30,923 nucleotides of DNA, from the NCBI GenBank assembly GCA_047975295.1, contig JBKEDH010000017.1:1-30923 (forward strand), read 5' to 3'. Numbering within the stretch: position 1 is the stretch's first letter; the number at the start of each line of letters is the position of its first letter. Both the position numbers and the translations under genes were made by a program. This DNA is from JBKEDH01 sp047975295. Its GTDB lineage: Bacteria; Bacteroidota; Bacteroidia; Flavobacteriales; Flavobacteriaceae. Below are positions 7,294 through 16,687 of the stretch, in pieces. The notes beneath the pieces are model-generated. The model had not been told where the DNA came from. It saw only the letters and a program-made list of their open reading frames with translations, and ran no database searches.

Positions 7294-8094
7294 TTAACTT
7301 TTAGTGCTGTATTGCTTTAATTGTTCGTTTATATCTTCAAACTTTTTGTTCAGATCTTCTAAATATTGCGATTCGATATACTTTTGTTTAAAGGCTTCAC
7401 AATATTCCTTTGCGGTATTTAAACGCTTTTCTTTTTTGTATTCCACACTATTCATGGCCAATTTATATGCCGAATCCAACCGGTAGTACAAAGCTTCTTC
7501 TCTTAATTCGGAACCTGGAAATTCGTAAATAAAATTATCGAAAGCTTTTATCGAAGCCTGAAAATCTAAAATGATATTGTACTGTTTTGCTACTTCAAAT
7601 GCTTTCTTTTCTAACTTAAATTCCAATTCCTGAACCAAACTGTTGGCTTCGGACATGTATTCCGATTCGGGGAACAGGTTTATAAAATCCTGAAGCTTTT
7701 CAATGGCATCCTTGGTTTCTTTCTGTTCTTTTGAATATACCGGCGATAACATGTAATAGCCTTTTGCCGATAAAAACGATGCTTCTTCGAACTTTTCGCT
7801 TTTAGGATAACTTGAAGCAAAACGCTCAAACTGATAGCCCGCATTGTAATAGTCTTTCATTTTGAAAAACGTTTGCGAATATAAATACATCAACTTCTCG
7901 GCCTGTGGCTTACCGCGATAATTTGGTACAATTTGCGCAAAGAGCTTATTGGCTTTAGAGTATTTACCTTGGTTGTACAAATCTTCGCCCATTTTAAACT
8001 TTGCGGCGATATCTTCGTTTTTTAAAACTTTTTGGTACTCGCTACAAGAGCTTAAAAACCCGACCGTTAACAATATATAAAAAAACTGCTTCAT
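7294..8094 (-). CDS. bamD: Outer membrane protein assembly factor BamD (lipoprotein)
   Basis: BamD is the essential lipoprotein of the BAM complex that folds beta-barrel proteins into the outer membrane. From the ATG at 8094 the protein has 266 residues, starting with a lipoprotein signal MKQFFYILLTVGFLSSC (lipid-anchored Cys17). TPR-like helices follow: ...GEDLYNQGKYSKANKLFAQIVPNY, YNAGYQFERFASSYPKSEKF, EKLQDFINLFPESEYM and DNFIYEFPGSELREEALYY. An in-frame ATG at 8112 lies inside the probable promoter box (8110-8117) and would put six extra residues before the signal peptide, so the 8094 start is chosen. The gene heads the bamD-rpoZ-coaBC-porD-recN run. Confidence 0.92.
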   Translation of the reverse strand: MKQFFYILLTVGFLSSCSEYQKVLKNEDIAAKFKMGEDLYNQGKYSKANKLFAQIVPNYRGKPQAEKLMYLYSQTFFKMKDYYNAGYQFERFASSYPKSEKFEEASFLSAKGYYMLSPVYSKEQKETKDAIEKLQDFINLFPESEYMSEANSLVQELEFKLEKKAFEVAKQYNIILDFQASIKAFDNFIYEFPGSELREEALYYRLDSAYKLAMNSVEYKKEKRLNTAKEYCEAFKQKYIESQYLEDLNKKFEDINEQLKQYSTKS

Positions 8095-8109
8095 AATTTT
8101 AACAAGGTG

Positions 8110-8117
8110 CAAAATTA
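8110..8117 (-). promoter_or_regulatory. TAnnTTTG -7 box for the bamD operon
   Basis: The minus strand reads TAATTTTG ending 16 bases before the chosen bamD ATG (8094). It overlaps the alternative upstream ATG (8112), which argues against that start. No good -33 TTTG is visible in the AT-rich sequence upstream. Confidence 0.4.
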
Positions 8118-8183
8118 AGGTATTAATATGTATTTTAAAAATATTATTTAAATGCTAAAATAATGGCTTGATTACAGCTATTT

Positions 8184-8218
8184 ACAGGTTTAAGTAATAT
8201 TTAACACTTAAAGCCTGT
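8184..8218. repeat. Stem-loop in the dapA-bamD spacer
   Basis: ACAGGTTTAAGT at 8184-8195 can pair with ACTTAAAGCCTGT at 8206-8218, a 12-bp stem with one bulged base and a 10-base loop. There is no T-run on either side strong enough to call a terminator. It lies downstream of dapA and about 90 bases before the bamD start, so it could be a residual transcript-end structure. Confidence 0.35.
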
Positions 8219-8287
8219 TTAAATTTAATCAAAAAGCCAAAAAAGGGGAACGTTAAAAGCCTTGGTTTTGGTTATTAAAAAAATATT

Positions 8288-8456
8288 CCTTTTCACTTTA
8301 GTACATGACAAAAAATAAAAAAATATTCTCAATACATTAATAATCAAAGTATTGAACCCATAGATCTCACAGGTTTTTAAAACCTGTGAGGTCTTAAAAA
8401 TCAAATTGATAAATCACAAGAAAGTTGATTTTTGTTATGTACTAAACCTTTTCACT
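8288..8456. mobile_element. MITE-like non-autonomous element with 10-bp direct repeats
   Basis: The direct repeat CCTTTTCACT occurs at 8288-8297 and again at 8447-8456. Just inside the copies lie inverted repeats: TTTAGTACAT (8297-8306) and ATGTACTAAA (8437-8446) match perfectly, and pairing continues through G/T, ACAAAAA and TTTTTGT with one mismatch. The inside (about 150 bp) has no coding capacity but carries a 33-base palindrome (8362-8394). This is the layout of a miniature inverted-repeat element with a target duplication. The right-hand direct repeat overlaps the dapA stop codon (8455-8457), so insertion landed at the very end of dapA. I cannot name a parent transposon. Confidence 0.55.
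8362..8394. repeat. Long perfect-core palindrome inside the MITE-like element
   Basis: CTCACAGGTTTT (8366-8377) and AAAACCTGTGAG (8379-8390) are perfect 12-bp arms around a single central T. The stem extends outward by three more pairs (AGA at 8362-8364 with TCT at 8392-8394) past one mismatch. Transcribed in either direction it would form a strong hairpin. It is not followed by a T-run on the minus strand; on the plus strand only TTAAAAA follows. It could be a REP-like unit carried by, or nested in, the element. Confidence 0.7.
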
Positions 8457-9342
8457 ATCGATTATTAACTGAATTTACAAATGCTTTTATTTTTTGTTGC
8501 AATCCGCCCGATGCAGGAACCAATGGCAAACGCACCGTATCTTGGCAAAAGTCCAATGCTTTGAACACGGCTTTTATTCCTGCCGGATTATTTTCTTCGA
8601 AAATATAACCGATAACGTCCATCAATTTAAAATGTACTTTGTAAGCATCTTTGGCCTTACCGTTTAAGCCCAATCGGATCATGTTCGAAAAATCTTTGGG
8701 AAATCCCTGTCCTATTACCGAAATAACTCCCGAACCACCGGCTAGTACGATACCCAACGCCAAATCGTCGTCTCCGGAAATAACATGAAAATCGTCTGGT
8801 TTATCTCTTAGCAATCGTAAATATTGTGCTACATTATTACCGGCTTCTTTAACAGCAATAATATTTTTAAAATCGTTGGCCAACCTTAACGTTGTTTCAG
8901 GCTCGATATTTTTAGATGTTCTTCCGGGTACGTTATATAAAATTATATTGACCGGAGAAACTTGTGAAATAGCCTTGTAATGTTGGTAAATACCTTCTTG
9001 GGTCGGTTTACTGTAATATGGAGACACCGACAATATGGCATCGATATTACTTAAATTGGTAGTTTTAATCTCGTCTATTACCGTTGCAGTATTGTTGCCT
9101 CCAATACCCAAAACCATTGGTACACGACCATTGTTGGCTTTTGTAATAGTTTCTACAACATCTTGCTTTTCCTGTTTAGTTAAAGTTACGCTCTCGCCCG
9201 TTGTACCACAAATTACAAGATACTCGACACCATTTTCTATATTGTAATTTACAATATTGGCCAAAGCATCGTGGTCTATACTTAAATCGTCTTTAAACGG
9301 TGTAACCAAAGCAACTCCTGTTCCCAGAAACTTATTGTCCAT
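8455..9342 (-). CDS. dapA: 4-hydroxy-tetrahydrodipicolinate synthase DapA
   Basis: DapA condenses pyruvate with aspartate semialdehyde, the first committed step to diaminopimelate and lysine. The 295-residue TIM-barrel protein has GTTGES at 46-51 (threonines of the proton relay), Tyr136 in ILYNVPGRT and the Schiff-base Lys165 in [10 protein letters not shown]. It ends ...AFVNSVNNR. Its start overlaps the end of the DUF6913 gene by 11 bases, so the two are translationally coupled. The stop codon coincides with one flank of the MITE-like element, but the protein is a normal length and does not look truncated. Confidence 0.96.
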   Translation of the reverse strand: MDNKFLGTGVALVTPFKDDLSIDHDALANIVNYNIENGVEYLVICGTTGESVTLTKQEKQDVVETITKANNGRVPMVLGIGGNNTATVIDEIKTTNLSNIDAILSVSPYYSKPTQEGIYQHYKAISQVSPVNIILYNVPGRTSKNIEPETTLRLANDFKNIIAVKEAGNNVAQYLRLLRDKPDDFHVISGDDDLALGIVLAGGSGVISVIGQGFPKDFSNMIRLGLNGKAKDAYKVHFKLMDVIGYIFEENNPAGIKAVFKALDFCQDTVRLPLVPASGGLQQKIKAFVNSVNNR

Positions 9343-9865
9343 TTTTTATCTTTTTTAATATAGTTAGGTATTTAAAAACCTCGTCTTTAAATAGGTTAAA
9401 TTCTTTTATCTGTGTTTTTATAATCAAATCGTTTAGCCTTTCATCATCCTGTAAAATTCCTATTTTAAATCCGGATTTCGATTTTGCCGTAAGCAACTTC
9501 AATGCTACAATATTAGCTTGGTAATAGCTTATCAATACATCAAACTCTTCATTTAAAAAATCGTTTAAGCCTATCGATTTAACATGGCCTTTTCTACCTA
9601 AATCCTTAACAGTATAACAATTACTCCAAACGTGTAAATGAGATTTGTTTTTCTTTGTTGAATAGGCTATTATTTTTGTCCTGTTAGGTTTTATATTTAA
9701 TTGTTCTGCCAATTTTTTAAAGTACTCAAAATCGATAAATTCATCTACACAAAAAATAACGCCCAGACTCTCAATAACATTGCTTGATGGACCAGATCGA
9801 TTTTGTGCCAATAATCTGTTTAAATATTTTTTATTGGATTTTTCTTTGAAACCCCTTAAAATCAT
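9332..9865 (-). CDS. DUF6913 domain-containing protein
   Basis: A 177-residue, basic, soluble-looking protein with no signal peptide. It resembles the Bacteroidota family DUF6913: an N-terminal [18 protein letters not shown] segment, the strand [22 protein letters not shown], then KIIAYSTKK and [30 protein letters not shown], an alternating alpha/beta pattern. I know of no assigned function. The family sits next to dapA in flavobacteria as far as I recall. Here it overlaps dapA by 11 bases and shares its promoter, so a role linked to dapA expression or to cell-wall precursor supply is possible but is only inference. Confidence 0.7.
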   Translation of the reverse strand: MILRGFKEKSNKKYLNRLLAQNRSGPSSNVIESLGVIFCVDEFIDFEYFKKLAEQLNIKPNRTKIIAYSTKKNKSHLHVWSNCYTVKDLGRKGHVKSIGLNDFLNEEFDVLISYYQANIVALKLLTAKSKSGFKIGILQDDERLNDLIIKTQIKEFNLFKDEVFKYLTILKKIKNGQ

Positions 9866-9883
9866 TTACCTTTATGCTTTGCG

Positions 9884-9912
9884 CAAAGGTAGCAAAAGTA
9901 CACTCAAAACAA
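9884..9912 (-). promoter_or_regulatory. Promoter of the DUF6913-dapA operon
   Basis: The minus strand carries TACCTTTG (9884-9891, a TAnnTTTG match) 18 bases before the ATG at 9865. A TTG at 9910-9912 lies 18 bases upstream of it, which fits the TTG-N17-23-TAnnTTTG flavobacterial pattern. The box overlaps a perfect 12-bp palindrome CTTTGCGCAAAG (9877-9888). Confidence 0.5.
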
Positions 9913-9933
9913 TCATCAAAAATTTAATAATTA

Positions 9934-10692
9934 ATGAATTTTAGATTTTTACTGTCAATAGGTTTTTTGGTTTTTCTGTTTAACTGCAAACAAGACCGAT
10001 TACAATTAACAAAAATTGAAGGTAAACAGATACATATTACCGACAGCCTACCCACAAACGATTCTATAGAAAATTATATAAAACCTTACAGGCAACATGT
10101 TGAAAAGGATTTAGAAGGGGTTTTATCGTACGCCAAGAACACCTACTCGAAAAACGACGGCCGATTTAACTCGGCATTGGGCAATCTTTTTGCCGATGCG
10201 GTTTTTGCACAAACCAATCCGGTTTTTAACAAACGTACCGGAAAAAACATCGATATGGTCCTACTAAATAAAGGCGGTATTAGAGCCGTACTTAATAAAG
10301 GCAATATTACCACACGTACGGCCTATCAATTAATGCCTTTTGAAAACAGTATTGTTGTCGTTTCGCTAAAAGGCACGCAGGTAGATAGCTTGATTACCTA
10401 CTTGATCAAGGCTAAAACGGCACATCCCATATCGAAACTTAAATTAAAAATAGATAAAGATTTCCAAGTTGTCGATGTTTCCATAAACAATAATACTATC
10501 GACCCGAATAAAAACTATTATATCGCCACAAACGATTACCTATATAATGGTGGCGATGGTATGTTTTTCTTTAAACAGAACGATACGGTTTATAAGCTGG
10601 ACTATAAGATTAGAAATGCCTTAATCGATTATTTTAAACAAACCGATACGATAAACCCCATAATTGACGACAGATTTATTCAAACCAAATAA
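9934..10692 (+). CDS. 5'-nucleotidase C-terminal domain lipoprotein
   Basis: A 252-residue protein with a lipoprotein signal ending FLFNC (Cys18). The rest is the substrate-binding C-terminal domain of UshA-type 5'-nucleotidases. It has SALGNLFADA at about 81-90, LLNKGGIRAVL, LMPFENSIVVVSLKGTQ, and the late nucleoside-stacking block ATNDYLYNGGDGMFFF. In UshA this domain is fused after the metallophosphatase domain. Here it is a separate gene located before the catalytic-domain gene, 4 bases apart, so the two products probably work together at the cell surface or in the periplasm on nucleotides or related phosphoesters. On its own it lacks metal ligands and should be inactive. Confidence 0.88.
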   Translation: MNFRFLLSIGFLVFLFNCKQDRLQLTKIEGKQIHITDSLPTNDSIENYIKPYRQHVEKDLEGVLSYAKNTYSKNDGRFNSALGNLFADAVFAQTNPVFNKRTGKNIDMVLLNKGGIRAVLNKGNITTRTAYQLMPFENSIVVVSLKGTQVDSLITYLIKAKTAHPISKLKLKIDKDFQVVDVSINNNTIDPNKNYYIATNDYLYNGGDGMFFFKQNDTVYKLDYKIRNALIDYFKQTDTINPIIDDRFIQTK

Positions 10693-10696
10693 TGCC

Positions 10697-11608
10697 ATGA
10701 AACGCAGAGAATTTTTAAAACACACATCGGCAGCCGCAACTCTTGTTACGCTTGGCGGACTCGGACTGCAATCTTGCACAACCAATAAACCTACCAAAAT
10801 TACCGTACTACACACCAACGATGTACACAGCCACATAGACCCTTTTGGGCCAGAAGGGAGGAACGCCAATACAGGAGGGGTAGCAAGACGCGCCAGTTTA
10901 ATAGAATCTATAAGAAAAGAAAACCCCCATACGTTACTTTTTGATGCCGGTGATATTTTTCAGGGCACACCTTATTTTAATTATTATGGTGGCGAACTGG
11001 AATTTAAGCTAATGAGCATGTTAAAATACGATGCCACAACCATTGGTAATCACGATTTCGACAATTCGGTAGATGGCCTGTACGCCCAACTGCCTCATGC
11101 GAAGTTTGATTTTATATCGTCGAATTACGATTTCTCGAACACAGTTATGAATGGCCATGTTGAGCGCTACAAAATTTACAAAAAAGAAAATATAAAAATT
11201 GGTGTTTTTGGTTTAGGCATTAAACTGAAAGGATTAGTAGATCCCGAAATGTACAAGGAAACCAAATATTTGGATCCTTTAGATACAGCTCGGGAAATGA
11301 CCCGTATTTTAAAAGAACAGGAACAATGCGATCTAATTATATGCCTATCGCACATGGGATATTATTACAAGAACAATCCGGATTATATTTGCGATTTAAA
11401 CCTGGCTAAAAACACCAAAAACATCGATTTAATTATTGGTGGGCATACCCATACTTTTTTGGATAAGCCTACTGTTGTAAAAAACATTGAAGCAAAAGAT
11501 GTTCTCGTTAACCAAGTGGGCTGTTATGGTATTAATTTGGGAAAAATAGATTTTTATTTTGACACCGACAAAAACATATCGGCCAAAGGAACATCTATAA
11601 TTGTTTAA
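10697..11608 (+). CDS. UshA-type metallophosphatase, Tat-exported lipoprotein
   Basis: A 303-residue metallophosphoesterase from the ATG at 10697; an in-frame ATG at 10664 lies inside the preceding gene and would bury the signal peptide. The N-terminus MKRREFLKHTSAAATLVTLG is a twin-arginine signal, followed by a lipobox ending LQSC (Cys27). All metal-site motifs are present: LHTNDVHSH (38-46), FDAGDIFQGT (82-91), TIGNHDFD (115-122), CLSHMG and GGHTHTF. The protein stops after the catalytic domain, the missing C-terminal domain being encoded by the gene just upstream. Tat export suggests it folds, probably with its metals, before crossing the membrane. Exact substrate is unknown. Confidence 0.9.
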   Translation: MKRREFLKHTSAAATLVTLGGLGLQSCTTNKPTKITVLHTNDVHSHIDPFGPEGRNANTGGVARRASLIESIRKENPHTLLFDAGDIFQGTPYFNYYGGELEFKLMSMLKYDATTIGNHDFDNSVDGLYAQLPHAKFDFISSNYDFSNTVMNGHVERYKIYKKENIKIGVFGLGIKLKGLVDPEMYKETKYLDPLDTAREMTRILKEQEQCDLIICLSHMGYYYKNNPDYICDLNLAKNTKNIDLIIGGHTHTFLDKPTVVKNIEAKDVLVNQVGCYGINLGKIDFYFDTDKNISAKGTSIIV

Positions 11609-11625
11609 TTTTTTATGGTACTTTT

Positions 11626-12345
11626 TTAAGCAACATCTTTTACACTTAACCTACTATCATTAAGTTTTGCTTGCCAAATAAAAAAATAACAGGAGCTAAC
11701 GTATAATATGATTGAGATATTGTGTAAAATACCCTTTGGCAAAACATAAATATAAGTTAACATAATAAGTTCACAAAAAAACAAAAAGAAAACACCCAAA
11801 AATAAAAATAATGTCCTTTTATTATTGTTACTTACCAAATAGTTAAGAAAAGACAAAGTGAGCAAAACCATCAAAACAATATTATAGCTTATTTCGACAT
11901 AGTAATCGGTATCCACTATTAAATGAGGCTCTATAATTTTCTGAAAAACGATAACCAAATAAACACTAAGCAAAATTAAAACAACAAGATGCACCTTAAA
12001 ATGCTTAAATAACCTTTTAAAGTTTACTTGCTTAGTTACTTCAATCACAATAGCTGTATAGGCCGTTAAGTAAAGAAAATTGCCGAGGTAATAACGTAAA
12101 TCTTCAGATATATTCTCTATCACAAAAACCAATAGATCTGCAATGGAATAGATTACAAAAAAAGCCATCATGTAAAACGACCTGTTTTTAACGTTTAAAA
12201 AATAAATTAAAGTGGTAAATGGAAATACCAATGCACTAAATTGACCTGCTAATAATTCACTATCCGACAACCGAACAATAATAGATAATACACTTGTTAG
12301 TAAAATAAATAATACCAATACAAAAGAAATAATCTTTTTGTTCAT
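11626..12345 (-). CDS. Polytopic membrane protein, distant YhhN/TMEM86-like (paralogue A)
   Basis: A 239-residue protein with about eight transmembrane helices and short loops. It is a clear paralogue of the next gene: YYLGNFLYLTAY, YYVEISYNIVLMVLLTLSFLN and LFLGVFFLFFCELI align almost without gaps. Helix pattern, length, and acidic residues in helices (Asp70 in YSIADLLVF, Glu192 in FCELI) resemble the lysoplasmalogenase-like YhhN/TMEM86 family, where intramembrane acids are catalytic. This is inference from pattern, not a firm family match. It has its own promoter box and converges with the metallophosphatase gene, 17 bases apart. The lipid-ether hydrolase idea is untested. Confidence 0.6.
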   Translation of the reverse strand: MNKKIISFVLVLFILLTSVLSIIVRLSDSELLAGQFSALVFPFTTLIYFLNVKNRSFYMMAFFVIYSIADLLVFVIENISEDLRYYLGNFLYLTAYTAIVIEVTKQVNFKRLFKHFKVHLVVLILLSVYLVIVFQKIIEPHLIVDTDYYVEISYNIVLMVLLTLSFLNYLVSNNNKRTLFLFLGVFFLFFCELIMLTYIYVLPKGILHNISIILYVSSCYFFIWQAKLNDSRLSVKDVA

Positions 12346-12365
12346 AACATACGTCTATGAAGAGA

Positions 12366-12398
12366 CAAATATAGTTTATGTATTAATAATATAGCAAA
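12366..12398 (-). promoter_or_regulatory. Promoter of membrane-protein paralogue A
   Basis: TATATTTG on the minus strand (12366-12373) lies 20 bases before the ATG at 12345. TTTG at 12395-12398 sits 21 bases further up, within the known 17-23 base spacer range. This is one of the better full matches in the window. Confidence 0.6.
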
Positions 12399-12457
12399 TT
12401 AAGCTATATTTTTTTATCATAAACACAGAAGTTTCACCTTACCTAATAACCAATAAA

Positions 12458-13171
12458 TCAATCTATTTCGGTTAATTGTAAATCACTTTTCACATCAAAA
12501 AGCACCGATTGTCTAAAAAGTAAATAACACGCCAGTGTATTTAGTGTTATAGAACAAATTTCAAGTAGCTCTCGGCTTGCTATATAAGTGTGTGCTACCC
12601 AAATTATCTCTGCAAAAACCAAACACAGCACTCCTAAAAACAAGTATAATGATTTGATATTATCTTTCACAAAATAATTAATAGAAGCAAATGTTAACAA
12701 TATAAACATAACAACGTTGTAGCTTAGTTCCAAATAATATTGCCCTTTATTTTCCACAAAAGGCTTAACAATATCCTGCAATAAATGGACGACATAGATA
12801 CTTAGAGCAAACAATACAAAAAACTGGATTTTAAATCGTTTTACTACCACTTTTAAAGATAAACTTTTGGCTATTTCGGTTATTAAAAATGCATACGCCA
12901 AAAAATACAGTACATTCCCAACGTAATAATAGGCTTCAAATGACAGAACGGTTTTTAAAAACACCATAAGTTCGGAGGCAGAATACAAAATTAAAAACCA
13001 ACCAAAATAAACTTTCCGTCTTTTTACCTTATTAAAATACAAAACGGCGGTTATTGGATATATCAAAGAAGAAAAATAACACCCCCAATCGTGTAAAGAA
13101 AAAGCATGTAAGACAATAGACACTAAAAAGACAGCACATAACAGTACCACCATAACATTTAGCTGTAACAT
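12458..13171 (-). CDS. Polytopic membrane protein, distant YhhN/TMEM86-like (paralogue B)
   Basis: A 237-residue protein with about eight helices, colinear with its downstream neighbour. Matching blocks are YPITAVLYFNKVKRRKVYFGWF, YYYVGNVLYFLAYAFLITEIAK, YYLELSYNVVMFILLTFASINYFV and LFLGVLCLVFAEII. The intramembrane acids are kept as Glu67 (YSASELMVF) and Glu188 (VFAEII), so Asp70 of paralogue A is Glu here. The remote link to YhhN/lysoplasmalogenase proteins is my inference. The 112-base spacer between the copies contains a separate promoter, so the two can be expressed independently. This suggests an old duplication with divergence, not a recent one. Confidence 0.6.
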   Translation of the reverse strand: MLQLNVMVVLLCAVFLVSIVLHAFSLHDWGCYFSSLIYPITAVLYFNKVKRRKVYFGWFLILYSASELMVFLKTVLSFEAYYYVGNVLYFLAYAFLITEIAKSLSLKVVVKRFKIQFFVLFALSIYVVHLLQDIVKPFVENKGQYYLELSYNVVMFILLTFASINYFVKDNIKSLYLFLGVLCLVFAEIIWVAHTYIASRELLEICSITLNTLACYLLFRQSVLFDVKSDLQLTEID

Positions 13172-13191
13172 GATAACATAAATAGGTAGTA

Positions 13192-13218
13192 CAAATATAA
13201 CCTATTACATCTTTACAA
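13192..13218 (-). promoter_or_regulatory. Promoter of membrane-protein paralogue B
   Basis: The minus strand has TATATTTG (13192-13199), 20 bases before the ATG at 13171. This is the same box at the same distance as in paralogue A. A TTG at 13216-13218 with a 16-base spacer is a weak -33 candidate. Confidence 0.5.
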
Positions 13219-13251
13219 CGAATATAAAATACATTTTATCGGTAAAATGTA

Positions 13252-15255
<2,004 letters not shown>

Positions 15256-15262
15256 TTAAACT

Positions 15263-16120
15263 TTATTTTTCACCTTTTATTATTCTGTCCTTTTTAAACA
15301 TATCTTGTTTAAGTTGAATATTTTTAAAATGGCTTTGGGTTAACAAATGTATCATTTCCTTTCCTAAAAATTCATTGATTTCAAAAAACAACATCCCTTT
15401 TTTCTTTAAATGGGTTAGTGCATAACCTGTAATTGCCTTATAAAACACCAACGGATCGCTATCGGTTACAAATAATGCCAAATGTGGTTCGTTTTCCAAA
15501 ACATTGGGTTTCATCAAGGATTTTTCCTGTTCGCGAACATAAGGCGGATTGGAAACAATAATATCGAAGTTAAGGTGGCCTAAATTTTTATCCCATGTAT
15601 TTTTATCTAAAATATCGGCTTCAATAAAAGTAATATCTACATTATTCTGTTGTGCATTTTGTTGCGCCACCTGCAAGGCTTTCGGGCTAACATCTACGGC
15701 ATGTACCTTTGCTTTTGGCAAATGTTTTGCTAATGAAATGGCAATACAACCGCTTCCCGTTCCTATATCCAAAATATGTAAGGGTGCTGTTTTATCTTCA
15801 AATTGTTTTAATATATATTCTACCAGTTCTTCGGTTTCGGGGCGTGGTATCAATGTGTTTTGGTTTACTTTAAATGGCAGACCAAAAAATTCGGTTTCAC
15901 CCAAAATATATTGTATGGGCTTTTCAGCTTGTAATAAATCCAATGCATTTAAAATACGGGAAGGATTCTGAATTTCCAGATGGGGCTCTAAAGCTAAGGT
16001 TATCCGTTTTATCATGTAAAAGGACTCGGCTAACATATAAAAAAAGTTATCGATCTCTTCCTTTTCGTATAAACCCGCTAATGTTCTTTGAAATGTTTGT
16101 TGAATTTCCTTTAACTGCAT
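15263..16120 (-). CDS. prmC: Release factor glutamine methyltransferase PrmC
   Basis: PrmC methylates the glutamine of the GGQ motif in peptide release factors RF1 and RF2. The 285-residue protein has the N-terminal helical domain (residues 1-85, ending PIQYILGETEFFG) that docks the release factor. It also has the conserved substrate loop LIPRPETEELVE at 90-101, the SAM-binding loop LDIGTGSGCIA at 117-127 and the NPPY active-site motif at 191-194. Length and layout are standard. It follows the GNAT gene by 11 bases and precedes ligA by 13. Confidence 0.95.
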   Translation of the reverse strand: MQLKEIQQTFQRTLAGLYEKEEIDNFFYMLAESFYMIKRITLALEPHLEIQNPSRILNALDLLQAEKPIQYILGETEFFGLPFKVNQNTLIPRPETEELVEYILKQFEDKTAPLHILDIGTGSGCIAISLAKHLPKAKVHAVDVSPKALQVAQQNAQQNNVDITFIEADILDKNTWDKNLGHLNFDIIVSNPPYVREQEKSLMKPNVLENEPHLALFVTDSDPLVFYKAITGYALTHLKKKGMLFFEINEFLGKEMIHLLTQSHFKNIQLKQDMFKKDRIIKGEK

Positions 16121-16131
16121 GGCGTTTTATG

Positions 16132-16662
16132 TTAATCTGATTTTAATTTGCTGTAAATAACCAAATCGGTAAAACCTTCTGCCAATAATTCACCTTGTCG
16201 CTCTGTTCCTTCAAAAGTAAATCCCAACCGTTTGGGAATATTTATGCTGGGTTGGTTTTGTACTGCACATTTTATTTTTACCCTATTTAGGTTTTGTTCG
16301 TTAAACGCAAAATTGCAAAGTTGGGCAACACATTTGGTCATTATACCTTGTTTTTGGAATTTTTTGGACAACCAATACCCTATTTCGGTTTTTCTATTAC
16401 GCCAATCGGTATCTTTAAACCCGATAACCCCAACAAATTCATCTTGTATCCTTATGGTAAACACATATTCAAACTTATCTTTTGGGGCATTGACCACCGA
16501 TTTCACAAAAACCTCGGTATCCAACAATTGTTTTGTATAGGCAACAAAAGGCAGCCACTTGCCTAAATACTGCCTTTGGGTATCGATTGCGCTAAAAATA
16601 TCGGTTGCATCGGTAAGCGTAAATTGTCTTAATGTTATTGTTGAATCGACTTTTATTATCAT
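16132..16662 (-). CDS. GNAT family N-acetyltransferase, RimL-like
   Basis: A 176-residue acetyltransferase resembling the RimJ/RimL group that acetylates protein N-termini. TITLRQFTLTDATDIFSAID is the first strand and helix, EFVGVIGFKD is the central sheet, and IGYWLSKKFQKQGIMTKC (about 101-118) is the acetyl-CoA loop with a Q-x-x-G-I-M variant of the usual Q/R-x-x-G-x-G/A. NRVKIKCAVQNQPSINIPKRLGF is the C-terminal block. The ATG at 16662 is chosen over the upstream TTG at 16671 and ATG at 16668 because those sit inside or against the -7 box (16669-16676). This makes the transcript nearly leaderless. Target unknown; RimL-like annotation only at family level. Confidence 0.82.
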   Translation of the reverse strand: MIIKVDSTITLRQFTLTDATDIFSAIDTQRQYLGKWLPFVAYTKQLLDTEVFVKSVVNAPKDKFEYVFTIRIQDEFVGVIGFKDTDWRNRKTEIGYWLSKKFQKQGIMTKCVAQLCNFAFNEQNLNRVKIKCAVQNQPSINIPKRLGFTFEGTERQGELLAEGFTDLVIYSKLKSD

Positions 16663-16668
16663 AATCAT

Positions 16669-16676
16669 CAAATATA
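16669..16676 (-). promoter_or_regulatory. TAnnTTTG -7 box for the GNAT-prmC-ligA operon
   Basis: The minus strand reads TATATTTG ending 7 bases before the chosen ATG (16662), which implies a leaderless or nearly leaderless transcript. It is only 11 bases from the opposite-facing box at 16688-16695, so the two promoters are back to back and could interfere with each other. Confidence 0.45.
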
Positions 16677-16687
16677 AATATCTACAC

